Positions 37,650-47,240 of a DNA stretch of 64,000 bases are shown here, one piece after another. The stretch spans positions 372,001-436,000 of the forward strand of contig JADJUF010000038.1 of the NCBI GenBank assembly GCA_016717005.1, given 5' to 3'. This stretch comes from Myxococcales bacterium (GTDB taxonomy: Bacteria > Myxococcota_A > Polyangia > Haliangiales > Haliangiaceae). The notes beneath the pieces are model-generated. The model saw nothing but the letters and a program-made list of their open reading frames with translations, had not been told where the DNA came from and did no database searches. The stretch's first letter is position 1, and each line of letters begins with the position of its first letter. Made by a program: the position numbers and the translations under genes.

Positions 37650-39764
37650 CTACTTCTTGGGGCGGCTGAACAGGCCCGGGCGCGACGACGAGCGCGCCTT
37701 CATGGCCTCGGCCGCGCGCAGCTCGGCGGCGGCCTCGGGGTTGTGCGGGGCCAGGTCGACGGCCTGGCGCAGGTGGTTGACGGCCGCGGTCGCCTCGCCC
37801 TCCATGCGCGCGATCCGGCCGAGGAACAGGTGCGGCAGGTGAGCCTTGACCGACAGCTCGACCGCCTTGCGCAGGTGGCCCCGCGCCAGCGGCAGCGCCG
37901 CGGCCTTGTCGGGCGCCGCGACGTAGATCGCCCAGCCCAGCATGGCGTGGTGGTCGGCCTCCTCGGGGCTCAGCTCGACGGCGGCCTGGAACTGGGTGAT
38001 CGCCAGCTCGAGCTCCATGCGCCGCAGCGCCATCTCGCCCTTGCGGTAGGCCTCCTCGCCGCCGATCACCTCGCGCACCTTGGCGGCGGCGGCGTCGGCC
38101 GCGGCCGCGACCACGTGGGCGCCCCCAGCCCGCATCGTCCGCACGTACTCGGCCCGGCGATCGGGATCCGAGAGCACGCCGAAGGCCTCGTTGATCCGCG
38201 CGAACACCCGGTGGGCCTCGCGCCGCTCATCGGCGAGCCCCGCCGCCGCGAGGCGATCGGGGTGGAGGTAGCGGGCCAGCTCGAAGTACGCCGTGCGGAC
38301 CTCCTCGACCGAGGCCTCGCTGGTCAACGACAGCATCGCGAAGTGATCGGCCCCGCTCTCGAGCGCGGCCTTGCGCTCGGCGATCAGCGCCAGGGCCCGG
38401 GCTGGATCGGCGACCCGGGATCGGGCGCCGTGGCGCGGCCGACCCGGCGATGATGGCGGCGGGGCGATCGAGCCGGTCGAGGTGCGGGGCGGCGGCGCCA
38501 CCGCGATCTGCGTCGTCATCGTGCGGGGCGGCGGCACCGGGATCGAGCCGGTCGAGCGGCGGTCGGCCTGCGCGGGGATCGGGCCGGTCATCGTGCGCGG
38601 CGCTTCGATCGGCCCCGAGGCGTGGCTCGAGGAGGTCCCGACCGGGGGCGCGCTGGTCGAGCGCATCGGCGGCACGCCGATCGCGGTCCCCGCGCGGGGG
38701 ATCGCGGTCGACGAGTCGCGGGCCCTGGGGATCGCGGTCGACGAGTCGCGGGCCCTGGGGATCGCGGTCGACGAGTCGCGGGCCCTGGGGATCGCGGTCG
38801 ACGAGTCGCGGGGCCGGGGGATCGCGGTCGATGGGTCGGGGGGCCGCGAGCTCGCGGTCGACGAGTCGCGGGGCTGCGAGATCGCGGTCGACGAGTCGCG
38901 GGGCTGCGAGATCGCGGTCGACGCGTCGCGGGGCCTGGGGATCGCGGTCGACGCGTCGCGGGGCCTGGGGATCGCGGTCGACGCGTCGCGGGCGCGCGGT
39001 GGCGAGGACGACGTGACGCGCGTCCGCGGCGACGCCGGCACCGCCGGTGACGCCATCGGGATCGGATCGCCGGCCACCGCCGCGGCCACGCCGGTCGACA
39101 GGAGCACCAGCGCGATCGCCTCGACCACCCGTCCGTCGAGGTCGGCCGGCGGCGGCAGCAGGTTCAGGCGGGCGCCGCGCACGCGCGCGACGATGTCGGC
39201 CTCGCCCTCGCCGAACCCGAACGCCGACAGATCCGCGTCCTCGGGCACCTCGATCGCCCCGGCGAGGCGCGAGACCTCGCGGTGGAGGCGATCGATCGTG
39301 TAGTGCGTGCGCACGCCGCTGTACATGATCCAGCGCGGGTCGACCGGCGTGATCGCGCCCATCGGCGGCGTGTCGTCGAGCTGGAACTCGCCGCTCTCGA
39401 TCGAGAAGATCCGCGCGGCGCGGGTCGCGGCCAGGCGGCGCGCCAGGCGCCCGACCATCTCGGACGTCAGCCGCGCCACCCGCGCCACCACCTCGACCTC
39501 GTCGCAGCCGGCGTTCGCGGCGATCACGCGCGCGACCTCGCTGGCCTGGGTCGAGCTGAGCACGCCCAGCGTCACGGCGATCTTGGCGGCGCTGTCGGCC
39601 GGGTGCGGGCTGGTCGCGCCCACCACCGCGCCGTCGCGCCAGCCGATCCGGTACTCCCGACCGCCGCTGGTGACGATCAGCTCGCCGGTGAACGCGCGCG
39701 CCGCGATGGCCGCGAACGTGCGCGGGAACGGCCGGTCCGCGATGGAGCCTTCGGCGACGATCAC
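37650..39764 (-). CDS. PATAN (DUF4388)-like, DnaJ and TPR domain protein
   Basis: A 704-residue protein. The N-terminal 220 residues match the PATAN/DUF4388-type scaffold (ARAFTGELIVTSGGREYRIG and WRDGAVVGATSPHPADSAAK). A disordered Thr/Ser/Pro-rich linker follows, with ten copies of a 10-residue unit. Then comes a J domain with HPD (ARYLHPDRLAAAG) and the YRxF-type end FGVLSDPDRRAEYVR. The C terminus has three TPR-like helix pairs. Related proteins in myxobacteria link chaperone recruitment to signalling scaffolds; the specific role is unknown. It starts 12 bases after a small membrane-protein gene. Confidence 0.85.
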   Translation of the reverse strand: MIVAEGSIADRPFPRTFAAIAARAFTGELIVTSGGREYRIGWRDGAVVGATSPHPADSAAKIAVTLGVLSSTQASEVARVIAANAGCDEVEVVARVARLTSEMVGRLARRLAATRAARIFSIESGEFQLDDTPPMGAITPVDPRWIMYSGVRTHYTIDRLHREVSRLAGAIEVPEDADLSAFGFGEGEADIVARVRGARLNLLPPPADLDGRVVEAIALVLLSTGVAAAVAGDPIPMASPAVPASPRTRVTSSSPPRARDASTAIPRPRDASTAIPRPRDASTAISQPRDSSTAISQPRDSSTASSRPPDPSTAIPRPRDSSTAIPRARDSSTAIPRARDSSTAIPRARDSSTAIPRAGTAIGVPPMRSTSAPPVGTSSSHASGPIEAPRTMTGPIPAQADRRSTGSIPVPPPRTMTTQIAVAPPPRTSTGSIAPPPSSPGRPRHGARSRVADPARALALIAERKAALESGADHFAMLSLTSEASVEEVRTAYFELARYLHPDRLAAAGLADERREAHRVFARINEAFGVLSDPDRRAEYVRTMRAGGAHVVAAAADAAAAKVREVIGGEEAYRKGEMALRRMELELAITQFQAAVELSPEEADHHAMLGWAIYVAAPDKAAALPLARGHLRKAVELSVKAHLPHLFLGRIARMEGEATAAVNHLRQAVDLAPHNPEAAAELRAAEAMKARSSSRPGLFSRPKK
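38698..38999. repeat. Ten in-frame 30-bp tandem repeats within a coding region
   Basis: A 30-bp unit (core GATCGCGGTCGACGAGTCGC) is repeated ten times. On the minus strand it encodes RDSSTAIPRP-like decapeptides (variants RDASTAISQP, PDPSTAIPRP, RDSSTAIPRA). Neighbouring copies are most alike, indicating local slippage. Length in multiples of three keeps the gene open. The Ser-Thr pairs are possible kinase targets. Confidence 0.9.
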
Positions 39765-39776
39765 GGGGCCTTGGCG

Positions 39777-39917
39777 CTACCGGCGCCGGGTCCAGAGCCG
39801 GTGACCGACGAACGCGAGCGCCGCGGCCGCGACGATCGCCACGACGATCGTCAACACGGTCGAGTTGGCCTCGGCCAGCGACCACCAGGTCGCCAGCGCC
39901 ACCGTCGGTTCCGTCAT
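39777..39917 (-). CDS. Small single-span membrane protein
   Basis: A 46-residue frame: MTEPTVALATWWSLAEANST, then a hydrophobic helix (VLTIVVAIVAAAALAFV) and a basic tail (GHRLWTRRR). It has an N-out/C-in positive-inside pattern. It ends 12 bases before the PATAN/DnaJ/TPR gene on the same strand and is probably its operon partner. No family recognised; the composition and clean start/stop support a real gene. Confidence 0.6.
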   Translation of the reverse strand: MTEPTVALATWWSLAEANSTVLTIVVAIVAAAALAFVGHRLWTRRR

Positions 39918-40003
39918 GACGTTGAGGATAAGCGGGCGGCGCCGCGAGTCAACCCGCCAGGCGGATCGCGGACGCGGCGGTCGTCGTGGTACGTTCCCAG
40001 ACG

Positions 40004-40789
40004 GTGAGCACGTCGTTTCCGCTCGGGCCCCACCGCGTCCGGTTCGCCGGCGCGACCAACATCGGCCGCAAGCGCGAGCACAACGAGGACTCGATCGCGC
40101 TGCCGACGAGCATCCGGCTCGCGATCGTCGCGGACGGCATGGGCGGCCACGCGTCGGGCGACGTCGCCAGCCGGCTGGCCGTCGACACGGTCACCGACTA
40201 CTTCGAGGCGACCGCCGAGCAGCAGCCGCTGACCTGGCCGTACAAGGTCGACACCGAGGAGCGGGCCGAGGTCAACCGCATGACTCAGGGCGTCATGCTG
40301 GCCAACCTCGAGATCTGGGAGCGGACCCAGCAGGCCGGCGGCCGGATGGGCACGACGATCGTCGCGATGTACTTCCTCGACGACCGCGTGATCATCGGCC
40401 ACGTCGGCGACAGCCGCTGCTACCGCCTGCGCGACGGCGAGCTGGTCCAGCTCACCGAGGACCACTCGCTCATGAACGACTACATCCGCATGAAGCGGAT
40501 GACCGCCGAGGAGGCGGCCAACTGGCCGCACAAGAACGTCGTCGTGCGCGCGCTGGGGATGAAGGAGTCGGTGGCGGTCGACATCCACGTCGAGAAGCCC
40601 CAGGTCGGCGACTGCTACATCCTGTGCTCGGACGGGCTGTCGGGCATGATCACCGACGACCAGCTCGCGGTGATCGTCTCGACCGAGCGCGAGCTCGACG
40701 GCGCGGTCGAGCGGCTGATCGACACCGCCAACGACGCCGGCGGCGTCGACAACATCTCGGCGATCCTGGCCCGGATCGAGGCCGACTGA
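40004..40789 (+). CDS. PP2C-type Ser/Thr protein phosphatase
   Basis: A 261-residue single-domain PP2C (PPM) phosphatase with all metal-binding motifs: RKREHNEDS, VADGMGGHASGD, GHVGDSRCYRL, LCSDGLSGM and GGVDNISAIL. It removes phosphate from Ser/Thr kinase targets, so it is a natural counterpart of the Hanks kinases in this window. It has an insertion with WPYKVDTEERAEVNR and NWPHKNVVVRALGM. The GTG at 40004 gives a normal N terminus. A lipoprotein gene follows after 2 bases. Confidence 0.95.
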   Translation: MSTSFPLGPHRVRFAGATNIGRKREHNEDSIALPTSIRLAIVADGMGGHASGDVASRLAVDTVTDYFEATAEQQPLTWPYKVDTEERAEVNRMTQGVMLANLEIWERTQQAGGRMGTTIVAMYFLDDRVIIGHVGDSRCYRLRDGELVQLTEDHSLMNDYIRMKRMTAEEAANWPHKNVVVRALGMKESVAVDIHVEKPQVGDCYILCSDGLSGMITDDQLAVIVSTERELDGAVERLIDTANDAGGVDNISAILARIEAD

Positions 40790-40791
40790 TC

Positions 40792-41169
40792 GTGCGCCGC
40801 GCGACGCTCGCGCTGGTGGTCGTGGTCGGGGCGCTGTCCCTGGCGGGCTGCAAGAAGAAGCCGCGCGAGGGCCCGCCGCCGCGGCCGGCGCCGATGCCCG
40901 AGGTCGAGGTCACCCGCGGCCGCGCCGCCTGCGACGACCTGGTCGCGCGGTTGTGCGCGTGCGCCCAGGCCCAGCCCGGGCGCGCCGACCTGGCCGACGC
41001 GTGCCAGATGAAGAAGGCCAAGCCCGAGGCCCTGGCGCTCATGCTCGAGACCGCGCAGCGCGATGACGTCGCCCCTGACGCGGTCGTGCGCTCGCAGCAG
41101 GCGGCCCGGAAGATCATCGAGAAGTGCATCCAGGAGGTCGCGGCACTCCCGACTCTTGGTTGCCAGTAG
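40792..41169 (+). CDS. Small lipoprotein, Cys-containing
   Basis: A 125-residue lipoprotein with a GTG start: MRRATLALVVVVGALSLAGC with lipobox SLAGC, then KKK and a Pro-rich linker. The mature domain has paired cysteines (AACDDLVARLCACA, DACQMKK, EKCIQEV, LGCQ), giving a disulfide-stapled helical bundle. No family was recognised, but the cysteine layout resembles the lipoprotein at 62318-62815. It lies 2 bases after the phosphatase gene. Confidence 0.75.
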   Translation: MRRATLALVVVVGALSLAGCKKKPREGPPPRPAPMPEVEVTRGRAACDDLVARLCACAQAQPGRADLADACQMKKAKPEALALMLETAQRDDVAPDAVVRSQQAARKIIEKCIQEVAALPTLGCQ

Positions 41170-41227
41170 TTCTGTAGTCTTATCGTTTGTATTGGACATT
41201 TTGACCTCCCGGATCCACCTTGGATCC
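41165..41227 (+). promoter_or_regulatory. AT-rich promoter region with GGATCC inverted repeat before a toxin-antitoxin pair
   Basis: The 60 bases before the Phd-type gene are unusually AT-rich (GTAGTCTTATCGTTTGTATT, GGACATTTTGACC). They end with GGATCC-ACCTT-GGATCC (41211-41227), a symmetric element directly abutting the ATG. Toxin-antitoxin promoters are usually bound by the antitoxin at such palindromes. No exact -35/-10 pair is claimed. Confidence 0.45.
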
Positions 41228-41608
41228 ATGACCAAGAAGCAGCCCCAGGCCGCCGAGCCGGCGCTCGGCTGGACGTCGCTGGCGGCGGGCTCGGTCGACG
41301 GCTCGCCCGCGGTCTCGGCGACCGACGCCAAGCATCGGTTCGCGCAGCTGCTCGACGCCGCGGTCACGACCGGGCCGGTGGTCATCACCAAGCACGACGT
41401 CCCCCGGGCGGTGCTGCTGTCGATCGACGACTACCGCGCCCTGACCGCGCGCCGCAGCGATCGCCTGGCCGCGCTCGACGCGCGCTTCGACGCGCTGCTG
41501 GATCGGATGCAGGCGCCGGCGGCGCGCGCGGGCATGGCGGCGGCGTTCGACGCCGAGCCCGACGAGCTGGGCGCGGCGGCGGTGGCGGCGGCGCGCGCGG
41601 ATGCCTGA
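41228..41608 (+). CDS. Phd/YefM-type antitoxin
   Basis: A 126-residue protein. The Phd/YefM fold is seen in VSATDAKHRFAQLLDAAVTT, GPVVITKHDVPRAVLLSIDD and YRAL; the C-terminal part would bind the toxin. It has a longer than usual N-terminal lead (about 35 residues). It is followed by a zeta-type kinase gene, so it is likely the antitoxin of that pair. Its stop codon lies in the first copy of a 25-bp repeat whose third copy holds the toxin start. Autoregulation through the GGATCC dyad is inferred. Confidence 0.85.
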   Translation: MTKKQPQAAEPALGWTSLAAGSVDGSPAVSATDAKHRFAQLLDAAVTTGPVVITKHDVPRAVLLSIDDYRALTARRSDRLAALDARFDALLDRMQAPAARAGMAAAFDAEPDELGAAAVAAARADA

Positions 41609-41671
41609 GCCGACGGTCTACGCGGATGCCTGAGCCGACGGTCTACGCGGATGCCTGAGCCGACGGTCTAC
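41597..41671. repeat. 25-bp unit repeated three times across an antitoxin stop / toxin start
   Basis: The unit (GCGGATGCCTGAGCCGACGG plus TCTAC) occurs at 41597, 41622 and 41647. Each copy has an ATG (41601, 41626, 41651) and the TGA of the antitoxin type, in different frames because 25 is not a multiple of three. Only the third ATG opens the toxin. The first two open 10-codon frames that read MPEPTVYADA and stop. Confidence 0.95.
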
Positions 41672-42274
41672 GTGCTGGCCGGCTGCAACGGCGCCGGCAA
41701 GAGCAGCATCGGCGGCGCCGCCTTCCGCGCGCGCGGCGCCGACTACTTCGATCCCGACGAGCAGGCCGCCGCGCTGGTCGCGACCCAGGGCCTCGGCGTG
41801 GCCGACGCCGCCAGCGCCGCCTGGCACCAGGGCGTGCGCTTGCTCGAGCGCACGCTGGCCGAGCGCCTCGACTTCGCGATCGAGACGACGCTGGCCGGCG
41901 CCACGATCCCCCGGCTCCTGCGCCACGCGATCAGCCTCGGCGTCGCGGTGCGGGTCTGGTACGCCGGGCTGGCCTCGGTCGAGCTCAGCCTCGCGCGCAT
42001 CCGCGCCCGGGTCGCGCGCGGCGGCCACGACGTCGATCCGGCCGACGTGCGCCGCCGCTACGACGCCAGCCGGCTGCACCTGATCGAGCTCCTGCCCGGG
42101 CTGGCGGCGCTGCGCCTGTACGACAACTCCGATGACGCCGACCCCGCGGCCGGCGTCGCGCCGCGGCCGCGGCTGGTCCTGCACCTCGAGCGCGGCGCGG
42201 TGCGCAGCGTCGTCGACCTACCGTCGGTCCCGGCCTGGGCCCGGCCGATCGTCGCCGCCGCGGTCCGGGCCTGA
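41651..42274 (+). CDS. Zeta-toxin family P-loop kinase
   Basis: A 207-residue protein. Walker A is AGCNGAGKSS (10-19). Next comes YFDPDEQAAAL with the Asp that activates substrate in zeta toxins, then FAIETTLAG, and YAGLASVELSLARIRARV with GGHDVDPADVRRRYD, the pattern of COG4185-type zeta-like kinases. Zeta toxins phosphorylate UDP-N-acetylglucosamine and block wall synthesis; activity here is inferred. Paired with a Phd-type antitoxin instead of epsilon. The start is the third ATG of the 25-bp triplication. Confidence 0.88.
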   Translation: MPEPTVYVLAGCNGAGKSSIGGAAFRARGADYFDPDEQAAALVATQGLGVADAASAAWHQGVRLLERTLAERLDFAIETTLAGATIPRLLRHAISLGVAVRVWYAGLASVELSLARIRARVARGGHDVDPADVRRRYDASRLHLIELLPGLAALRLYDNSDDADPAAGVAPRPRLVLHLERGAVRSVVDLPSVPAWARPIVAAAVRA

Positions 42275-42285
42275 GCGCGCGACGG

Positions 42286-44246
42286 TCAGTCGTCGTCGTC
42301 CCGGGCCCCGAGCGCGCGCGTCTGCTGCGCCAGGCTCGTCGCCTCCCGCAGGCGACGGGCGTAGTGGCCACGCAGCGCATCGATCGAGTCGGCGAGCCAC
42401 GGCAGGGTCGCGAGCGCCCACCGACCGTAGGCCTCGTAGTCGTTGCCGTGGCTGCGACCGTACGCGATCAGGCTCTCCAGCTCGGGCAGCGTGCGCAGCG
42501 GCGAGGTCTCGATGTGGCCAGCCCGCGCCAGCCACTCCTCGAGCATCGGGATCTGGGTGATGAGCCCTTCGATTCGGTTCTTGCCGCCCAGCCGAGGGTC
42601 GGTGCCGTTCGCCAGGCGCTTGCCGAGCGTGGCGTAGCTCTGCGCGCGCAGCTTCTTGGCCGCGCTCACCTGCCGTGCCAGCGCGGCGAGGCGATCGATC
42701 GTCCGCCCGACGTGGTCGGCCGCGGCGGTCAGCTCGGCGTAGGCCTCGTCATCGGTGGCCGTCTGCAGCGCGCGCTGGATGCTGACGAGCTCGGCCCGGG
42801 CGGAGGCGATCTGGGGGGCGTCGTGCTCGCGTGTGAACCACGCGAACAGGCCGCCAGCCGCCTCGACGAGCTCGCCGACCGCCTCCTCGGGTTTCGAGGT
42901 CCACTTGGCCAGGCCCTTGATGGACTTGCCGACGGAGCTGAACAAGTTCGCGATCGCCCCAGCATCCTTGTCGCGGGCGCGCTCTGCCCTGCGCACGGCG
43001 CCCTCGGCCTCGGCGCGCTCGCGTCCGACGTCGGCGATCTTGCGATGGCTGACGAGCCGGTCGTAGGCGTGGTCGGCGCCTGCCAGTTCATCGCCGAGGC
43101 CGGCCTCCTGGTCGCGGACCGCCATGACCGCCAGGTCGGCCTCGAGGGTGACGCCCGCCGTCTGGCTGATGTCACCCGCACCCTGGCGGTGGCCGCGCAC
43201 CGCGCCGGCCACCGCGGTCTGCTCGGCGTCTTCGATGGGGCTCGCCAGGTCGACGCCGAGGACGCTCGCCAGGTTGACCACGCGCCTGTGATCGCGCTGC
43301 AGAGTCACCAGCGCTGGGAGGGCGTAGTGCGGCAAGGCCTCGACAGCGCGAGCGAGATCGGCGGCCGGTGGGGTGGGCTCGGTGAGGCGCTCGTAGGTGC
43401 GCAGCGCCTCCCTGGTGATCGGCTTGGCTGGTGCCAAATCCGCCGCGGCGAACGCAGCGCTCGCCTGGGCTGGCGACAGGCGCGCAGGCGCGACGCGGAT
43501 CAGCTGGCCGTCGCGCCACGCCCGCGCGCCGGTGTCGCCCCGGGCGCCCGGAGCAGTCGGGGCGGCGCGGGTCGGGGACCGGGCGATCGTCGCGGTCGCG
43601 GGGGTCGCGATCAGCGCGGGCGCGCCCACCAGCATCGCATCGGCGGCGACGTCGGCCTCGTGCTCGGCGGGGTCGTCGCTCGGCCCAACCGTGGCAGCGC
43701 GGTGCAGCCCCGACGCGCCGTCGTGCTGACGCGTGTGCGCGACCTCGTGGGCCAGCAGGTGATCGCCGTCGGGCGTGCCAGGCGCGTAGGCGCCAGCCGC
43801 AAAGTGGATGTCGTGGCCGTTGGCGAACGCGCGCGCGTCGAGGTGGGCCGCAGCGGTGGCCGACGCGGGGCCGTCGTGCAACCGGACCTCGGCCAGGCTG
43901 CCGCCGAGCGACGCCTCGAACCGCGATCGCGTCGCTGGTGGCAGGCCTGGGCAGGAGAGGCGTTGGCGGCGTCGACGATCTGGTGCAGTCCGAACGGGTC
44001 GTCGCCGAGCGGTGTGCGGCCGCGCGCCGGTGCCTCCGCAGACGAGGGTCCCGACGGCTGGACGCTCGATCTCGGTAGGGCCTGGGTGAGCGTGCGCTTG
44101 CCGGCCGCGCGCGTGGGTGCTGGCGTGGGATCGTCGAGGGCCATGCAGGCGCGAGCCTGAAAGTCCATGCCTGGTCGCATCAGCAGGGCTGTGCCGGCGT
44201 CGGACCTGTGCAAGTGCTCGGATCGCGTGGTTCGGGTGGGTGCCAT
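42286..44246 (-). CDS. DUF4157-domain protein (HEVAH metallopeptidase-like), apparently frameshifted
   Basis: The N terminus from ATG 44246 reads MAPTRTTRSEHLHRSDAG and goes on to TLTQALPRSS and GDDPFGLHQIVDAANA. Family similarity then continues in another frame with LPPATRSRFEASLGGSLAEV and RLHDGPASA, AHLDARAFANGHDIHFAAG, and DGDHLLAHEVAHTRQ. The HEVAH is the zinc-peptidase-like motif of DUF4157, a domain tied to contractile injection systems and polymorphic toxins. The shift lies near 43935-43965 (net one base missing). The roughly 400-residue C terminus is helical coiled-coil-like and unassigned. Sequencing error or real inactivation cannot be told apart. No injection-system genes are nearby. 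Confidence 0.8.
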
Positions 44247-44390
44247 CACCGTACCTGTCACGCTCCGCCGAACCTCAAGCCTCGCGTCGCGCCCAGGCCG
44301 GGAAGACGTCGGGACGGTCGGTCCCGCACGACCAATCGCTGGCCCCACCCGACGGCACCCGACGCGCGCGACTCCCAGCGCTCAGAGGCG

Positions 44391-45077
44391 CTACTGCTGC
44401 GGCAGGTGCAGGCCGGGCAGCTCGACCACCGCGGTGGCCTCGCCGACCTCGCCCTCGTCGCCCTCACCGTGGACGCGCAGCACCGCGTGCCCGGCGGAGC
44501 CGTCCTCGGCGATCGTGTACCAGATCGCGGCCGAGGACACGCCCAGGCCCTTGCGCAGGCGCGGCGCCTTGACCGCGCGCTTCTTCTTCTTGCCGTCGAA
44601 GACCGTGACCGTGAGCTTCTTCCAGTTCCACTTGAAGGTCACGTTCCAGGTCGCGACGTCCACCGGCGGCGTCTCGAAGCGATGCTCGGTCAGCCAGACC
44701 GGGTTCTCGCCGACGTTGGCCAGCAGCTTGTCGAGCTCGGCCACCGCGCGGGCGCGGGCGTCGGGGTCGTGGTTGGCGTCGCGCGCCTTGACCGTGCGGG
44801 TCTTGCGCGTGCTCGCGTCGTAGACCTTGACCTCGCAATCGGCGGCGCCGGCGTCGAGCCAGCAGCCGCCCCAGGCGACGTACTCGCAGTCGAGGCCGCA
44901 GCCCTCCTCGAGCGCGCTCCAGGTGACGCCGGCGTCGCCGACGTCGACGTCGAGCAGGCGCGCGATCATCGCCGCGCGCGGATCGCCCGGATCGTCGCCG
45001 TCGCCGGCGCGCGCGACGGTCGGCGTGAGCGCGGCCGCGGTCAGGACACACGTGAGCAACCAGGCGTGACGCGGCAT
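44391..45077 (-). CDS. Secreted hypothetical protein
   Basis: A 228-residue protein with a Sec signal peptide (MPRHAWLLTCVLTAAALTPT, cleavage after ARA). The mature part has four cysteines near the N terminus (GCGLDCEYVAWGGC, DCEV), a basic middle with KKLTVTVFDGKKKKRAVKAP, and VSSAAIWYTIAEDG. It is probably periplasmic and unrelated to any family I know. The ATG at 45077 is the signal-peptide start. Confidence 0.75.
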   Translation of the reverse strand: MPRHAWLLTCVLTAAALTPTVARAGDGDDPGDPRAAMIARLLDVDVGDAGVTWSALEEGCGLDCEYVAWGGCWLDAGAADCEVKVYDASTRKTRTVKARDANHDPDARARAVAELDKLLANVGENPVWLTEHRFETPPVDVATWNVTFKWNWKKLTVTVFDGKKKKRAVKAPRLRKGLGVSSAAIWYTIAEDGSAGHAVLRVHGEGDEGEVGEATAVVELPGLHLPQQ

Positions 45078-45282
45078 GAGACCCCCAGGCGCGATCGTAC
45101 GCGGGTCGTCGGCGCGACGCCATCGGCGCGCGCGCGCGGTTCCGGAGGTCCACGCGCCGGGGGGGCGCTCTGGGTGGGGCCCTGTCGGGGCTAACCCTCG
45201 AGGTGCCGACCTGGCGCGGGCCCGGCCACGAACCACGGAGCGCCCGACACCTGCCTGGGTTCGGCGACGAACCCGCTGGAAC

Positions 45283-45849
45283 TCAATTCCGGACCACCAG
45301 CCGCACGCCGATCGCGAGGCCGGCGTCGACGCGGTCGCCCATGACCAGGCCGGCCGCGTCGTCGATCGCCAGCGCGTAGCGCACGCTCGGGCCGGCGGCC
45401 GCGGCCAGGAACACCTTGCGGCGCGCGTCGATGGCGATCGCGGCGTGGAGCTGGGCGGTCGCCTCGATCGCGTCGGTGGTGACGGTGGCGTCGGCGGCGG
45501 CCAGGGCCCAGCGGGCGTGGCTCCACCCGGCCTCGACGCCGACGCCGACGCACAGATCGCCGTCCCAGCAGCGCTCGAGCCGGGGGCCGGTGCGCACGGC
45601 GACCGTGTGGCCGTCGCCGAGCTCGTCGGCCAGCGCGCCGCTGCCGAAGGTGGCGCCGGCGTGCCACCACAGCGGCGCGGCCAGGCTCGCGCCCACGTCG
45701 ATCGCGATCGGCGCCGACACCGCGCGCACGCCCAGCGGGGTCGAGTCGACGCTGGCGCCGATGCCGAGCGCGACCGAGGCCGGCCGCTCGGCCCACGCGG
45801 TCGCCGGGACCGCGATCGCGGCGAGGACGGCGAGGGCGAGGCGGGCCAC
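45283..45849 (-). CDS. Small outer-membrane beta-barrel-like protein
   Basis: A 188-residue protein with a signal peptide (MARLALAVLAAIAVPATAWA) followed by Gly/Ala-rich alternating strands (ASVALGIGASVDST, IDVGASLAAPLWWHAGATFG, VGVGVEAGWSHARWALAAAD, VDAGLAIGVRLVVRN). Two Cys lie in RCWDGDLCVG. It is likely an eight-stranded barrel of unknown role. It has a GTG start. Confidence 0.7.
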   Translation of the reverse strand: MARLALAVLAAIAVPATAWAERPASVALGIGASVDSTPLGVRAVSAPIAIDVGASLAAPLWWHAGATFGSGALADELGDGHTVAVRTGPRLERCWDGDLCVGVGVEAGWSHARWALAAADATVTTDAIEATAQLHAAIAIDARRKVFLAAAAGPSVRYALAIDDAAGLVMGDRVDAGLAIGVRLVVRN

Positions 45850-45967
45850 GTCTTGAGCGTTTGCACGGCGCGTACCGGCCGGCGCAGCGGCGCAACTCCG
45901 CGTCGCCTGGTCGCGATCGTCAGGGATCGCGCAACTCGCGCGCGTGGCGACGGCGGATCTTCGACAG

Positions 45968-46948
<981 letters not shown>

Positions 46949-46996
46949 GGCGCCACCATCGCACCGGCGCCGGGCGGTGGGCAACCTCGTGGCGAT

Positions 46997-47240
46997 CGGT
47001 GGATCACCGCATCCTCGGCGGCACGGTCGTGCGCCGGGTCGGCGTGTGCCGGGCCATCGCGGCGAACCGGCGCGTGGTCATCGGCCCGAGCGCGCGCTCG
47101 TCGAGTTGCCACCGGTCGAGCCAGGCGATCGTGGCCATCGGTGGATCACCGCATCATCGGCGGCACGGTCGTGCGCCGGCTCGGCGTGTGCCGGGCCATC
47201 GCGGCGAAGCGGCGCGTGGTCATCGGCCCGAGCGCACGCT
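46997..47240. repeat. 142-bp tandem duplication of the 3' end of an acetyltransferase gene
   Basis: The segment from 47139 to about 47240, which holds the stop and last roughly 30 codons of the minus-strand GNAT gene, is repeated at 46997-47098 with few changes, 142 bp away. The copy still encodes MTTRRFAAMARHTPTRRTTV and a stop, now without an upstream gene body. Confidence 0.92.
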
